From the NCBI GenBank assembly GCA_036346225.1, contig JARFIW010000941.1, forward strand, positions 2,735,638-2,799,637: 64,000 bases of DNA, given 5' to 3'. This document shows, piece by piece, positions 20,503-31,262 of the stretch. The position numbers were made by a program, and so were the translations under genes. Below the pieces are notes generated by a model, which worked only from the letters and a program-made list of their open reading frames with translations, ran no database searches and had not been told where the DNA came from. Each line of letters begins with the position of its first letter. Within the stretch, counting starts at the first letter, position 1. The DNA is from Platerodrilus igneus (Eukaryota; Arthropoda; Insecta; Coleoptera; Lycidae).

Positions 20503-22744
20503 TTATTGTTTCAATTAGAAAGCTGGAACATAGTTAAGAGCCATTCCACCTTCGATGTCCACAAATAATGTTTAGCTTCACTCATGATTTCTAAATATTG
20601 CTTAACCTCGAAAAATAGAAAATCGGTACACAATTTTTGAACGCAGACCCTTCGAACATTAGGAAATATGTAAATTAACTCAAGCATTCAACAGGGTGAC
20701 GTAGGGATTTTCTAAAGAAAATGTTGATTCTGGAAATAGTCAAACAAACACACGCGACAACGATACAAATACTCCATAAAAACCTTATTCAATTGCCTTG
20801 AAACTAATTTATGCGGGAAGGCAGTCTAACCCATAACTTAATCGAAGATGTTCTGAAACAACTTCTATAATTCTGCAATTTATCCTATATGGAACTAATA
20901 CTGAGTGACAATCCAGAAAATTGGCACTTAATTTAATAGGACGTATTATTACTCAACCATCAAATTAATGAAATTCTAACTAATTTCGGGGATATAATCT
21001 TGAAGTAATTTGACAAGTTTAACGGGATAAGTTTCAGATACGCACTTATACACAAAGAGTACAGAACGGAACGGAGGAGCTAGAGTTGCTGAAACATTGG
21101 CATTTCTTAGTTTCTTATAATCCAAGGGTGTTTCCAAATGCATAATTATGTAAATAGTTTTTGCATTATATATGGTAACCTTTTTTTATCATCGTCAAAT
21201 GTTAAGGAAATTGTAGTTATTTAATTGTGCTAGCCTGTTTTGGCCATTTATGCTGTTATTAATTTTAAGAGAAGGTGCCTTTTGTTTATTATAATTTATG
21301 CATCTTACATTAACATTTGTTTGACTTTACTAGTTAAGTTGGCATTTCCTCAACTTTATTAAAATATTAGGTTATTGTAGTGGCTTTACTACGAATGTTA
21401 GAAAGATACTTCGGTCTCTTAAATTTCAACATTTTCGTTTTACTAAATACAACTTTTAGATATCTTTTCAGGTGTTATTTAAATGGTGCACTTAATCAGC
21501 TTGTATCTTTATATGCAAATACATATTTTAAAGTTTAAGGAAGGCGTAAATACTACAATTTAATTTCTATTTCCTATTTTATTATCTATTATTTGTTTAC
21601 ATTCAGAATTTTCTTTTATTTGCAAGCGGCCGTACATGAAGTTCTACAGCTGGTCTATCATATGCAATATGTTTAAGTTGATTTCGTACAGAAAACAGCC
21701 AGTGGCGCTTCTCTCCGCCACATAGTCAGTTTTTACAATAGGTTTATTTATTTTATTAATTCTTGAAGATTGATTTTTTCATGGTACACGCTCGCTTCAT
21801 TTTCATACTTACGTATTTACAATCGTAGATATTTGCTTTTCATGCTCAAATATTAATAACAAAGTTCTTCCGCCGCGGGATATTGTTTTCCAATGAACAA
21901 GATTTAATTTTGAATAACAGTTGTGCCTGTAGTTGGTTTCAGGTTTTCGCACTTTAATTTTCGATCCTCAAAGAATAAAGGCGAAAGGTCCTGTCATGTC
22001 ACTATGTATTATGAACATGAACAGTCATTTACCAGGTGTGTTGGAATTTAGTTGGTGGAGACACAATTATAACAACTTGTGTAGTTAATTTTGCAATTTG
22101 GCATTTTGATGTAATTTGATGCAACTATCGATATTCCAACATCTATGTTAACTACAGGCTCATTAATTTAGCAGCTTAAACAAACTAATTAGTAAGTATA
22201 TAAAGATAGTTGCTTAGAAAAGATTAATTGTAAATATTGCAGTACTGATCAATAAGATTAAATTATAATTCAGATTTTTGTGCAAGTTTAATTGATCGTT
22301 TAAAACAGAGCAAGCATTGAAAAACAGAAAAAGAAAGTCATGAACAAAATTTAAACCTGCAACAATCTGATTGATATTCAAACGCTCTGACAAACTGAGC
22401 TAATGTTACCGGTAGTTTAATAGGTAAGATATTCAGAATAACTCGCGCATAGCACAATATTCTAACCTAACTTTGAATTGCCTTTGCTATTTTTGTTAAT
22501 TGTATCTGACAGTGTCTAGTTTTAAAAGTGTTTTGTCAGATATAGGCAAGCAGATAATTCAATTAGTCACTAAAACGAACTAATTATTAAATATTAGCCT
22601 CGAACAACAAACTATAATTTCGATTTTTATCCAAAGCCTAAATAATTACTTTATGTTGTAATACTAGGGTACTTTTCCATTTTTTTAGTACATAATTATT
22701 TAATATATGACTAACTTTTGCTAATATAAAAAATTTTATTTTTA
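20503..22744. other. Long AT-rich stretch without recognised genes
   Basis: Both strands were read; no frame, RNA or element boundary could be supported. Confidence 0.5.
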
Positions 22745-22996
22745 GTGATTGCCAAGACAAGTTGTTACGTTCATTTTACAACAGTAAATAAAAACCTACC
22801 CTTTTCTTACATTATTCATAGACATAGATTCTGCTCAAATCCTCCAATAACACCCGGTATATTAGACCTTTCTATAACAAACCCACCTTCTAATAATTTG
22901 CAACTTAAATCTATTTACTTGAAAACGAAAATTTTAGTCTATAATTTAAATAGTCGGTACCTTGTTTTCGGTATCCGCTGGCTTGCTACACATTAA
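22745..22996 (+). pseudogene. Possible LINE endonuclease fragment
   Basis: An 83-residue plus frame contains PPITPGILDLSITNPPSNN, which resembles the ILDLxxTN motif of the apurinic-type endonuclease of non-LTR retrotransposons. The usual SDH motif should follow about 20 residues later and is not seen. No reverse transcriptase is nearby. This could be a short relic or a chance match. Confidence 0.25.
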
Positions 22997-23348
22997 TATA
23001 GCGTACAATTAAATTCTAATAACGTTATGACCAAATAATTAATCATACTATTATTTGGTAAGCGTGTTTCGAGTTTCTAACCACATTTCATGACGCGAGG
23101 ATTGAAGTTCGAATTCTTGTTATTTGAACGAATTTTTAGTTTATTATTTCTGAACACGACACTAATTACTCGTCGTTACATTTATTTTTCGTTATCCACG
23201 AAATGTGCGTGCACACACGGTGTGGTAAGTACTTGCCATTTTAAACAAAAATGTACTTTTCTTTGATACCGGATCTAATCTTAGCATGTACCTTTTGTAG
23301 CTTCCTCCTGGGGACATGATCGTCCGTTGCATTGACCCTGGACCGACG

Positions 23349-23422
23349 TGTCAGTTTTAAAGGTGGAGTACATCTGTACCAACTGACAGCTGATGATGAA
23401 ATAGCGAATAACCGCTAAAACC
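23349..23422 (+). other. Hairpin followed by a CTGATGA box (hammerhead-like, degenerate)
   Basis: A perfect 8-bp stem (23349-23356 with 23381-23388) is followed after one base by CTGATGA (23390-23396), a second small stem (TAGCG 23402-23406 with CGCTA 23413-23417), then AAAACC. The order stem, CUGAUGA, stem, GAAA is that of a hammerhead ribozyme. Here the GAAA box is altered and the cleavage-site context is not standard. Confidence 0.25.
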
Positions 23423-23424
23423 AC

Positions 23425-23930
23425 AAAACTAATTTTTCTATCGTATAAAGTGAGGCGGAACATCATCCTTAGCTGATAACTGCACTACGACCGTCGACTA
23501 CTTCACCAGCAATAGATTGGAGTTAGATTGGGTTTTTGTCTTGTCCTTTGTCAGTTTTTGGGGTATTACAAAATGATTTTACTTCTCTCCTTATCAATAC
23601 ATTATGGATTATAGCGATTAAGATTCACCCTGGCATATAGTTACCCGCTATTTGCTTATATGTTTCGTTTTAAAGAGAGTATACGATTTGGGTATAATGT
23701 TGTGATCTACCACAGCTGGACGAATGCATTCATACAGCAACAAATTATCTGTAATGCGAATCAATATGTAAGTAACCCTTCATTTTTATATTTATTAAAA
23801 GTTAAACTCTTTTGGCAATAAAAATTTAATCCCTGTAAATACAACAGGACTGAAAGTAACCCATCCTAGTTTTGTTTTAAATTACTTTACAGGGTACTTG
23901 GGAGGTAGTAATTATTTTTATTTCCATTTT
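23425..23930. other. Non-coding flank upstream of the old gypsy element
   Basis: Nothing supported. Confidence 0.4.
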
Positions 23931-24164
23931 TGGTACTACTGCTATTAATTATTTTTCATTTTCATTTTTTTTGTACTACTGCTCATGTGTAACATAGTTT
24001 CTAATTAGAGGTTTCTTTTATGTTTTTTTTGTGAGTTATAAATGGGTGTGTTTATTTTTATTTTCATGTCTTTCCGTTATTTTGTATTGGTAAAACCGCC
24101 TACTCGCCAACTGAACCGGGCCATTTCTTTCTTTGTGCCGCCAGATGTGTCAATATACGTAGCA
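23931..24164 (+). repeat. LTR-like direct repeat, copy 1
   Basis: 234 bp, starts tggtactactgc and ends cgtagca; the matching copy is at 26026-26259 at about 85-90 percent identity by eye. The start motif recurs about 40 bases inside each copy. Confidence 0.75.
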
Positions 24165-24610
24165 TAAATTTTGACGCCCTGGCGTGGGACTTTGATTTTG
24201 TTTTGGGTAACGTTGGCTCCGATTTTGGTTTTAGTGAACGTTTGTTTCGATTTTATTTCGCTTAATTTCTGGCCCGATTTGTTTTGTTATGGCATAATTT
24301 CCTACATTATCCGCTTTTCTGGACCTGATTCTGCTGATTCTTTTCTCTTTGCGTTCAAACTGTTATAGATTGGCTCATTTCAGATTATCCGAATTGTGTT
24401 TTCACTGATAATTCTAGTCCGTTAAAAACGCTGGCGCCCTGTTACCATTTCTAATTTCTAATTTGTTGTTTTGCTCTTATTCGTGTTCCCGAAGTTTATC
24501 CGTCGACTATAGCTTTAATTGTCCTGTATTCACAATAATTTTTTTCTTGAGCCTTTATTTAGTTACTTTCTTCCAATTTATTTTCTTTATTTGTATTCAA
24601 AATTATTGAT
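24165..24610. other. Leader of the old gypsy element
   Basis: Non-coding. It starts with a primer-binding-like segment and is T-rich. The N-terminal part of gag expected upstream of 24611 is not seen. Confidence 0.4.
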
Positions 24611-25351
24611 ATGGGAAAAAGACTGTATGATGGTATCTGCTATAGACAGCAGGAGTCATCAGAAAGCACTACTGACTATTTTAAGTGGATGACGACGCTG
24701 TTTCAGTGGTATGGATTTTCCAAGCAGGATAATAAATTGTCCTTTGCGCTTCGTAACCTCGCTCCATTCTATCGAGCCTATTTGCCTACCGTCCGCTTCT
24801 TACAAGAGTTAAAGGACGAATGTTTGAAATTAGAACCGGTAAAGATTCTGGGCGATAATTCGGTATCACCTAGTCAAAAACAACATACTGTTGCTGCCGA
24901 ACCGGATCTTGCGTATAAGTCTGCTACAGTTGAGAGAAATACTTTTACTTCATATGACCTAGTTGTTACGGTTTCTCCTACGCCTACGGATAGATCAGAT
25001 ACTTCTCCCATACTTTCTACTGTTCTTCTTCCTAGTTCTGCTTCTACTCGTCAAGTCATATGCTTTAATTGCGACAAACCTGGTCATATTTCAACACGTC
25101 TTCAAGTACTCCATTGCCATGGTTGCGGATATAAGAAAGTTTCTCGCCGCAGCTGTCCACACTGTCATCCTACTACTAATAGGTCTTCGAATCATACTTC
25201 CAATTCTGTTCTCAGCTCTAGGAGTAAAACTTCTCCTACTGCTTACTCTACGTTCTCTTCTGTACCTCATCCAGGTCATCCTGCTACTACTATCAAAACA
25301 TACCCTTCTTCGGCCAATATAACTTCGAACAAAAATTTCTTTCGTCTCTAG
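24611..25351 (+). pseudogene. Gypsy gag fragment with altered zinc knuckle
   Basis: A single 246-residue frame. Residues 10-80 (RQQESSESTTDYFKWM, LSFALRNLAPFYRAYL) match the capsid segment of gypsy gag proteins, where a multiple-passes motif and an NLxPxYR motif are usual. A CCHC knuckle lies near residue 150 (CFNCDKPGHISTR), but the final Cys is replaced by Arg. A second Cys/His-rich segment (HCHGCGYKKVSRRSCPHC) follows, then a Ser/Thr/Pro-rich tail. The ATG is simply the first in frame; the true N-terminus is probably deleted. The frame itself is open, which is notable beside broken neighbours. Confidence 0.65.
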
Positions 25352-25511
25352 TTCTACATTCTTTTTTTACACCTCCTTTTGCTCGCCCTACTACCATCAC
25401 TTCGTACCCTTTTCAGCCTATTTAACCTTTGAACTATAATATTGATTTTTACGGCTATCACGCCCCTACTCACCGGACCTCTACTATCAAAAACCAAATT
25501 TTCTCTATCCT

Positions 25512-26025
25512 TTGCGATTCAAACTCTCACCGTATTCACTCTCACCGCAGGTTGTGTCTCGACCACCATTGCAACCTATACTTCGAATTAGTGACTTGCA
25601 GCTAGCTTCTCAAGAGTTTGTTCTTGCTTTCTTAAATGATTATACCCAAGAAATTCCTGTCGTGTCTGCAAGCACCAAGGTCGCTGAAGAGAGGATAATT
25701 TCTAATTCAGTCATAGAGGATCCTGTTGAAGTCCATGAACCTGTATCGTTAATGTCTGTTACCGTTTTTGTCAAAATCTTACCAGTTCCTGCTCTATTAA
25801 ATGATTCAACTCAAGAAATTTCTGTCGTGTCTGCAATCACAGCTGTAACTGAAGTGACGATAACTTCTAATACGGGTAGAGAAGGTCCTGTTGCAGTTAG
25901 GGTACCCGTAGCTATAATGCCTGGTGCTGTTGTCGTTAATGTTTTACCTGATCCTGTTTCTCCATCTATTATTGTCCAGGCATCAGTTCCTATAGTGGCT
26001 GAAGTTTTGTCTGGTCCTACTCCGT
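25512..26025 (+). CDS. ORF with two 55-residue tandem repeats, in the old gypsy element
   Basis: An open frame whose middle holds two direct repeats with a 165-bp period (25632 and 25797). Each repeat contains LNDxTQEIxVVSA, a Glu/Ile/Ser-rich stretch and a VxxLPxP end. The repeats are rich in Val, Pro and Ser, with no membrane segment or known motif. It follows gag after a short broken interval and is cut by the second LTR-like repeat, into which the frame runs to 26138. It may be a spacer region between gag and protease, or a chance-open relic. The function is unknown. Confidence 0.4.
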
Positions 26026-26259
26026 TGGTACTACTGCTATTAATTATTTTTCATTTTCAGTTTTTGGTACTACTGCTCATGTGTAACATAGTTTGTTATT
26101 ATAGTTTTTTTATATTTTTTTTTGTGAGTTATAAATGAATGTGTTTATTTTTATTTTCAGGTTTTTCCGTTATTTTGTATTGGTAAAACCCCGCCTACTC
26201 GCCAACAAAGCTCGGGCATTCCTTTCTTTGTGCTGCCAGCTACGTCAATGTACGTAGCA
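26026..26259 (+). repeat. LTR-like direct repeat, copy 2
   Basis: Same length and ends as 23931-24164. It directly precedes reverse transcriptase coding sequence, which is not a normal place for an LTR. No matching target duplication is seen around the pair (atttt versus aagtt). Confidence 0.75.
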
Positions 26260-26261
26260 AA

Positions 26262-26860
26262 GTTCTTACAATACCGAGTTATATTTCAAAAATTCAGGAA
26301 AGCGGATTTAAAAATAAATGTAAAAATCTAGTTTTGCCAGAAAGGAGTTTTGTTCTCTAAACACTGTATAACAGATGCAGGGTTACAAATAGATCCGAAT
26401 AAAGTAACGACCAATATAGACTTCCGTACACCACGCAATCAGAAACACTTATGCCGATTTTTAGGTATGGTCAACTACGACCGAATGTTTGTAGAAAGGT
26501 TTGCGAGCTTGACGGCTCTATTGTTAAAATTGTTGCAAAAGGGTTTTAGCTGGGTGTGAAAGGAAGAGCGGCAGGAAGCCCTAATATCGGTAAAAACGGT
26601 TTTCTTATTAGTGATTAGGTTAAAACACCCTTACCCTAATTGTGAATTTTTCATTCAGACAAATGCGTCAAATAAAAGGATTAGTAGATTTTTGTTTGAA
26701 AAAATTTCGTACACAGAGGAGAAGGATGTAGTTGCATTTGCGAGTCAAACGTTATGAATGCCTGAGGTACGATATTGCGTAAGAGGGAAGAAGTATTGGC
26801 AGTATTGCACTGCCTACGAGTTTTAGTGCTTGACCGGGAGCCGTGTAACAGATATATTCT
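26262..26860 (+). pseudogene. Gypsy reverse transcriptase end and RNase H start
   Basis: After a broken start, the frame at 26350-26559 encodes HCITDAGLQIDPNKV, RTPRNQKHLCRFLGMVNYDRMFVERFASL and LLQKGFSWV. This is the connection between reverse transcriptase and RNase H in gypsy pol. A continuation has FIQTNASNKRISRFLFEK and VVAFASQTL, where the catalytic Asp of TDAS is changed to Asn. It breaks off near 26860. Confidence 0.75.
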
Positions 26861-29130
26861 GCGGTACTAATTTTTGTAGCCACTTCTATTTGTTACAGCT
26901 CTGTGGTATCTGATGCTTTTTATTTCGCATAATCATATCAGAAGAAACAATTTCATAATAGAACAGAACGTTATTATCATTTAATTAGCTTTAAATTTAT
27001 CATAAGAAAACATTCAATAGTAACAAATACTTTGAAATTGTCTTAAGGACAAAACGCCTGTAAAAAGGATTACGTTATGAACAAGTCACTTGTGTTGCCT
27101 AATTCGTAGGCGGATTGCATCCACTTTAAAATTATTTAGTTAATATAGCGCTTGCGCAGAGTGTCACAAGGTGATGCTTGAAACAGATCACCGGTTCTTG
27201 TCGTGGAAGGTATAAAAGAAAACTCGGCCATTTTGCTAGAAGACAGCGTTAGCAAAGCGAGTAGATGAGAAGATGACGACACGTCTACGTGTCAACTGGT
27301 GCCTTCTAATTGCAATCTAGAGGAGGAGAAAGTTCACGCTCGTTTTGGAGGGGCCCGAGATGTAAAGTTTTCCCGGGCTCCGGCCAGGCGACCGGAACAC
27401 TGTGTGTAGTGACAACGTGGATACTTGTCCTTGACGTTCATTAACAGTGAGATTAGAATTAGAAGGTAATTCTTATGCTAAAAAGGATCTTTAATTTTTT
27501 TAGCGCTTCGGTGAAATTATAATAGGAAGACACTTTTGTTGTGAAGGAATTTGAGACCGTTCGTAGAGCTTTTTTTTAGAAAAGCGTGATGAGAAGATAT
27601 CAGTCGTTTATTGTGGGATTCCCGTCGGCGAGGTTTTATTAACCAGATAAGGCCCTAAGTTTGTGGATCGGAATTCTTTTAGAAGCAACAGTTGGTTTCC
27701 TTACGTATGCAAAGTCCGGGTATTTAAAACCTTTATTGACATAGGAGTCAATTCTTGGTAAGTGTTTGACTATGTTGTGTTAGTTATGGTACAAGCTTCT
27801 AGACTTGAAAATGCTTATGGGGTCCTTAATTTTGCATTTAGATTTTAACATAAAAGTCCGTAGAATTAATAATGTTTTAATAATCTTATATCGGATTCAT
27901 TTCCTTATTTAATGTTAAAAATATAGGAAAAAGGGAAAAACTTGCTTTTTCTAAGTAATCTAAAGATGTTCCGTAGAACATGTGAGATATACATGTGGCT
28001 GTATAAAGAGGTTTGTAAAGTTCACTATCATTTATAAATGTCTAATTATAGTATGCTTGGTAATTAATAGATTAACAGTGTCATTCCTGTACTATGTCTA
28101 TATAAAATTTTCTTAATTTATGTAATTCACATACTATTTAAATTTATTGCAACAAATACTACAAGCGAGGCTTATTTGAAACAAATGTGAACCAATCTAA
28201 CAGATCTGTCAATTGGGTGTATAAGAATTTTGTTCTTTTAAAAAATATTACCAAATGCTAAGATCTCACTATGTAGAGAAAACATTTTCGAATCTTAAGG
28301 AGTCAATTTTATTTTTGAATATCATACCTGTAACTTAATTTAAAAGAAAAGTGGAATTACTTTAAATCACATATTTGTTTCAAAACTCTAAGTCTTTTTA
28401 TTCTAGGAGTAGTTAAATTTAATAGGACCACAATCCAGAAAATAAATTTTGAGTAAGGAAATTAGAGGAATACTGAAGCAATATAAGGTTATAGGATTGA
28501 CGTACCTGATTTATCTTTGATATCCATTTTTAGGTAAGACACCCTTAGAGTGGTAATTTCAAGATGATTAGTTTATAAGTATTGTTGTACTCTTTTGTTG
28601 TAAGACACAAACTGTGTCTTGTAATTTAAATTTATTGTGTGACATTTTCTTTCAGGATCATAGCAGCAGCAGTTGAAGTAGATAGTTTCGAGAGGTTTCC
28701 AGAGACTTCGCCTTGCATAACTTGTATGTTATGAGTAATCATTAAAACTTGTAGGTTTCTGCATCTTCTCATAGGATACTTCCGTTATTTATCGTCCAAA
28801 TAGATGCGGTGGCGCTCAATCCGTCTTTCCCTTTCCATACCTATTCACAAATGAGTTTACGTTATATTCACACCCATTCTCATTGCTCACCCTTAGGGTA
28901 ATTCCCAGACTACGCCGCGAATATCGAGAAGTTCGTGGGTCTATTGAAAGTGATAGCTTCAAGAATAAATTTTTTCCAGATAATAAAATTAAATATCGCT
29001 TCATTGACACCCAACGTCAAAAATAGTCACATTGACATGCGATACTCGCCAAGCAATCGAAGAAACATTTCAGCTGAATGTGGTCACAACCCACAAATCG
29101 CTAACTTTCTTTATGTTGAGTAGGCGACTT
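26861..29130. other. Unassigned 2.2-kb block that splits the RNase H domain
   Basis: RNase H coding sequence stops near 26860 and resumes near 29140. The block between has no recognised protein. It includes a GC-richer stretch (27190-27430) with TATAAAAG and a possible splice donor (gtaattc near 27466), and an acceptor-like tttctttcag near 28646-28655. It may be another insertion whose ends were not found. Confidence 0.4.
27211..27218 (+). promoter_or_regulatory. TATA-like box in GC-richer patch
   Basis: TATAAAAG about 30 bases upstream of a stretch of higher GC content. It could drive a transcript of the unassigned block. Weak evidence by itself. Confidence 0.3.
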
Positions 29131-29159
29131 AATTCCTGCCTAACCTTATGGCTATGTAG

Positions 29160-29643
29160 TATCAGGAGTACGCATTCAACGCTAAGTATTGTAAAGTAAA
29201 AGACAACGTGGTGGCGGATGCTTTGTGTCTGCACCCGGTAGAGAATCAGATAGTACTGGAACGTCCTATTTACGTCACTGAGGAAACAAATTCCTTACAG
29301 AAATTAGAATTATAGAGAAAGGTGGCGGAAAACATGAGCAATATAATAATCGAACAAGAGAAAGACGGTTTTATCGTAAGGTAGTAGGTGAATTGATGTA
29401 AAGTGAGATGCCCAAACGATATTTGAAGTTTTGTCTGATTTACAAGGGTGTATTGTTTAAGCGTGGTTCTCGCGATTAACCAAAATTTAATTTTTGCGCT
29501 CCAAATACTCAAATTGCCACCTTAATTATATAGGAACATGAGGATAATGGGCATTTTGGTGCCGTGTAATGTTTAACTATGCTCCAACGTGATTACTTTC
29601 TTGCGTGTATGAAGCACGGAGTCAAAATGATATTAACAACGCG
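29160..29643 (+). pseudogene. Gypsy RNase H end and integrase zinc domain
   Basis: The plus frame has QEYAFNAKYCKVKDNVVADALCLHPVE (about 29170-29240), the normal end of RNase H (DNxxADALSR). Further on are LIYKGVLFKRGSRD, APNTQIATLI, EHEDNGHFGA and TMLQRDYFLACMKHGVKM, which follow the HHCC integrase N-terminal domain (the H-x4-H pair is EHEDNGH). The frame runs up to the insertion point of the young LTR element at 29644 and stays open for about 35 codons at 38709. No certain integrase core was found there. Confidence 0.7.
29640..29643. repeat. CGCG target duplication, left
   Basis: Matches 38705-38708. An alternating pyrimidine-purine target fits the known preference of errantiviruses. Confidence 0.8.
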
Positions 29644-30224
29644 AGTTAAAGTTCGGGCCTTTGGAGCTATGTTTTTAAAAAAAACATCGACACTTTAACA
29701 AAAAAAGTTTAATAGTTTATACAGAAATTACAATGAAATTTAGAATAACTGGTTTACAATAACTTTAATAAAAAATAATTAATTGTACAGGGCGAGTAGT
29801 CTAGGTAGACAACAATGCAAAAGCTGTAAACTCAGACTGACTCGGTTGAGTAGCTCAAACAACGAAGTATGGAGTTTGAAGACTGACTGCCGGTCCTTGA
29901 GCTCCCGGGCTTTTTATAACAACCTGCTCCTCACACGGCTTGTGGGAACTTGCAGATCTCATGTCTGCTTTACACTTCGTTACAATGTATCAATCTTAAT
30001 TCTAAGTAACTGCGGTATGTTGACCGCCTGTGACCTGCCACCTGCAGTATCACTGCCCTCACGGATGCAAAGTTGCATTCCGTTCTCATGAACTGTCGAT
30101 AACCTCTCTGGGTTATCCTTGTGTTACAATGTTGCATTGAACTTATACTTTATTTAACAATTTCTAATAATTCCTATTAGATTCAATATATCAATATATA
30201 TAGGTAATTGGGGGATACATAACT
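29644..30224 (-). repeat. 3' LTR of the errantivirus-like element
   Basis: 581 bp. On minus it begins AGTTATGTATCCCC and ends CTTTAACT. It directly follows a polypurine tract. Confidence 0.92.
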
Positions 30225-30233
30225 CCTCCCACC
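30225..30233 (-). promoter_or_regulatory. Polypurine tract
   Basis: GGTGGGAGG on minus, immediately before the 3' LTR, the usual primer for plus-strand DNA synthesis. Confidence 0.75.
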
Positions 30234-30292
30234 GTAAATGAAAAATTAAGGTTTTTCTTAATTTTTAAATACATAAAATACATTATTCAATT

Positions 30293-31140
30293 TCATTTAA
30301 AATTCATTATTTCTAAAGGTATACTTGTTGTTTCTTTATTTTCTTTTGTTTCCTTAAATCTAGAACTGTTTCCTTCATTCTTATATCTAAGGTACATTTT
30401 GTATAATACATACATGATTACAAAAATTACTAAAATGATCAATACAATTGTCCACACACTTATATTATTATAATGTAACTTTGGCGTTTTGAGTTCATTT
30501 AATTGTTCTTTATAACTTTCCACTAATTTCACGGCGTGGTTGAGGTCGTCTAAGTCTAAATGCTCTAGCTTCATAGGTTTCTTGATCATTTCTTCGTCTT
30601 CTTGTTGTATCTTGAACTGTAGTTCCAGTAGGTTTGCAAGTTTTTTGTTGTTATGGGATCTTGATAAACTCTGATTACTTCTTCTTTCAATTTCACATAA
30701 CAGTCTTCTTTGAGGGTAATTAGTTTGCTTCCGATTAATGCTTGGTTATTTTCATCTTGGTTGCAGTGGATGGTTGCTATTACTTCTGTTGGGAAAATGG
30801 CTATCCATTTGTTATCTGTAACTTTTTGAATTTTCATATTAGTTATTTGCACTTGTTTGGTTTCACAGTTTTCGTAATGATTTGAGAATTTTAATAGTTG
30901 TACTTCACAAGGGCTGTCTTCTTTAATGGTTGTTGTCGTCATCGATTGACATAAATATTGGTTTGGTGTTACTTCAGTACATTTTTCGTTTGTATAACCA
31001 TATCTCAGTTCATTTAGGGATAGGAATTTGGTTTTGGGTATAATTACTTGGTATGTGCTAGTAACCTTTGTTGGAAAAGCAAATAAATGATAATAATGAT
31101 AATTGTTACTTTCTACTATTGGAATTTTTATTAAAATATC
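30293..31140 (-). pseudogene. env-like gene, N-terminal part missing, one frameshift
   Basis: The minus frame from about 31140 encodes a Cys-containing ectodomain (30586-30942 and upstream), then shifts frame within an A-run near 30635. It continues as a C-terminal part with a strong hydrophobic segment (about 25 residues, VWTIVLIILVIFVIMYVLY) and a short basic tail (30293-30589). This fits the membrane-anchored C-terminal half of the fusion-type Env of errantiviruses. Only 120 bases separate it from the pol stop, so the signal peptide and N-terminal half are deleted. It cannot encode a working envelope protein. Confidence 0.75.
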
Positions 31141-31262
31141 TTAATGTTGCTAAAATTTGTTACATTAAAGTAAGGGTTGATATTATTTGAGTAAATATTG
31201 TAATTTTGTATACTGCCTAGTTTATTGGTAGTATACCGGGGTTGTTTTTATATGTTATATTA

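Larger units (their letters stand above)
23931..29643 (+). mobile_element. Decayed and rearranged Ty3/gypsy retroelement remnants
   Basis: Plus-strand pieces in order: a 234-bp repeat (23931-24164), a retroviral-style primer-site-like stretch (gacgccctggcgtgggac, 24173-24190), gag (24611-25351), and a tandem-repeat ORF (25512-26025). Then come a second 234-bp repeat (26026-26259), reverse transcriptase/RNase H (about 26262-26860), an unassigned 2.2-kb block, and the RNase H end plus integrase start (about 29160-29643). Protease and most of the reverse transcriptase are missing, with the second repeat in their place. It could be one rearranged element or a small LTR-gag-LTR element inside an older pol. 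It ends at 29643 because a young LTR element inserted there. Confidence 0.6.

Noticed and set aside
28816..29010. Minus frame of 64 codons in the unassigned block
   Set aside because: No motif; it lies opposite to the surrounding gypsy remnants and has no sign of expression.
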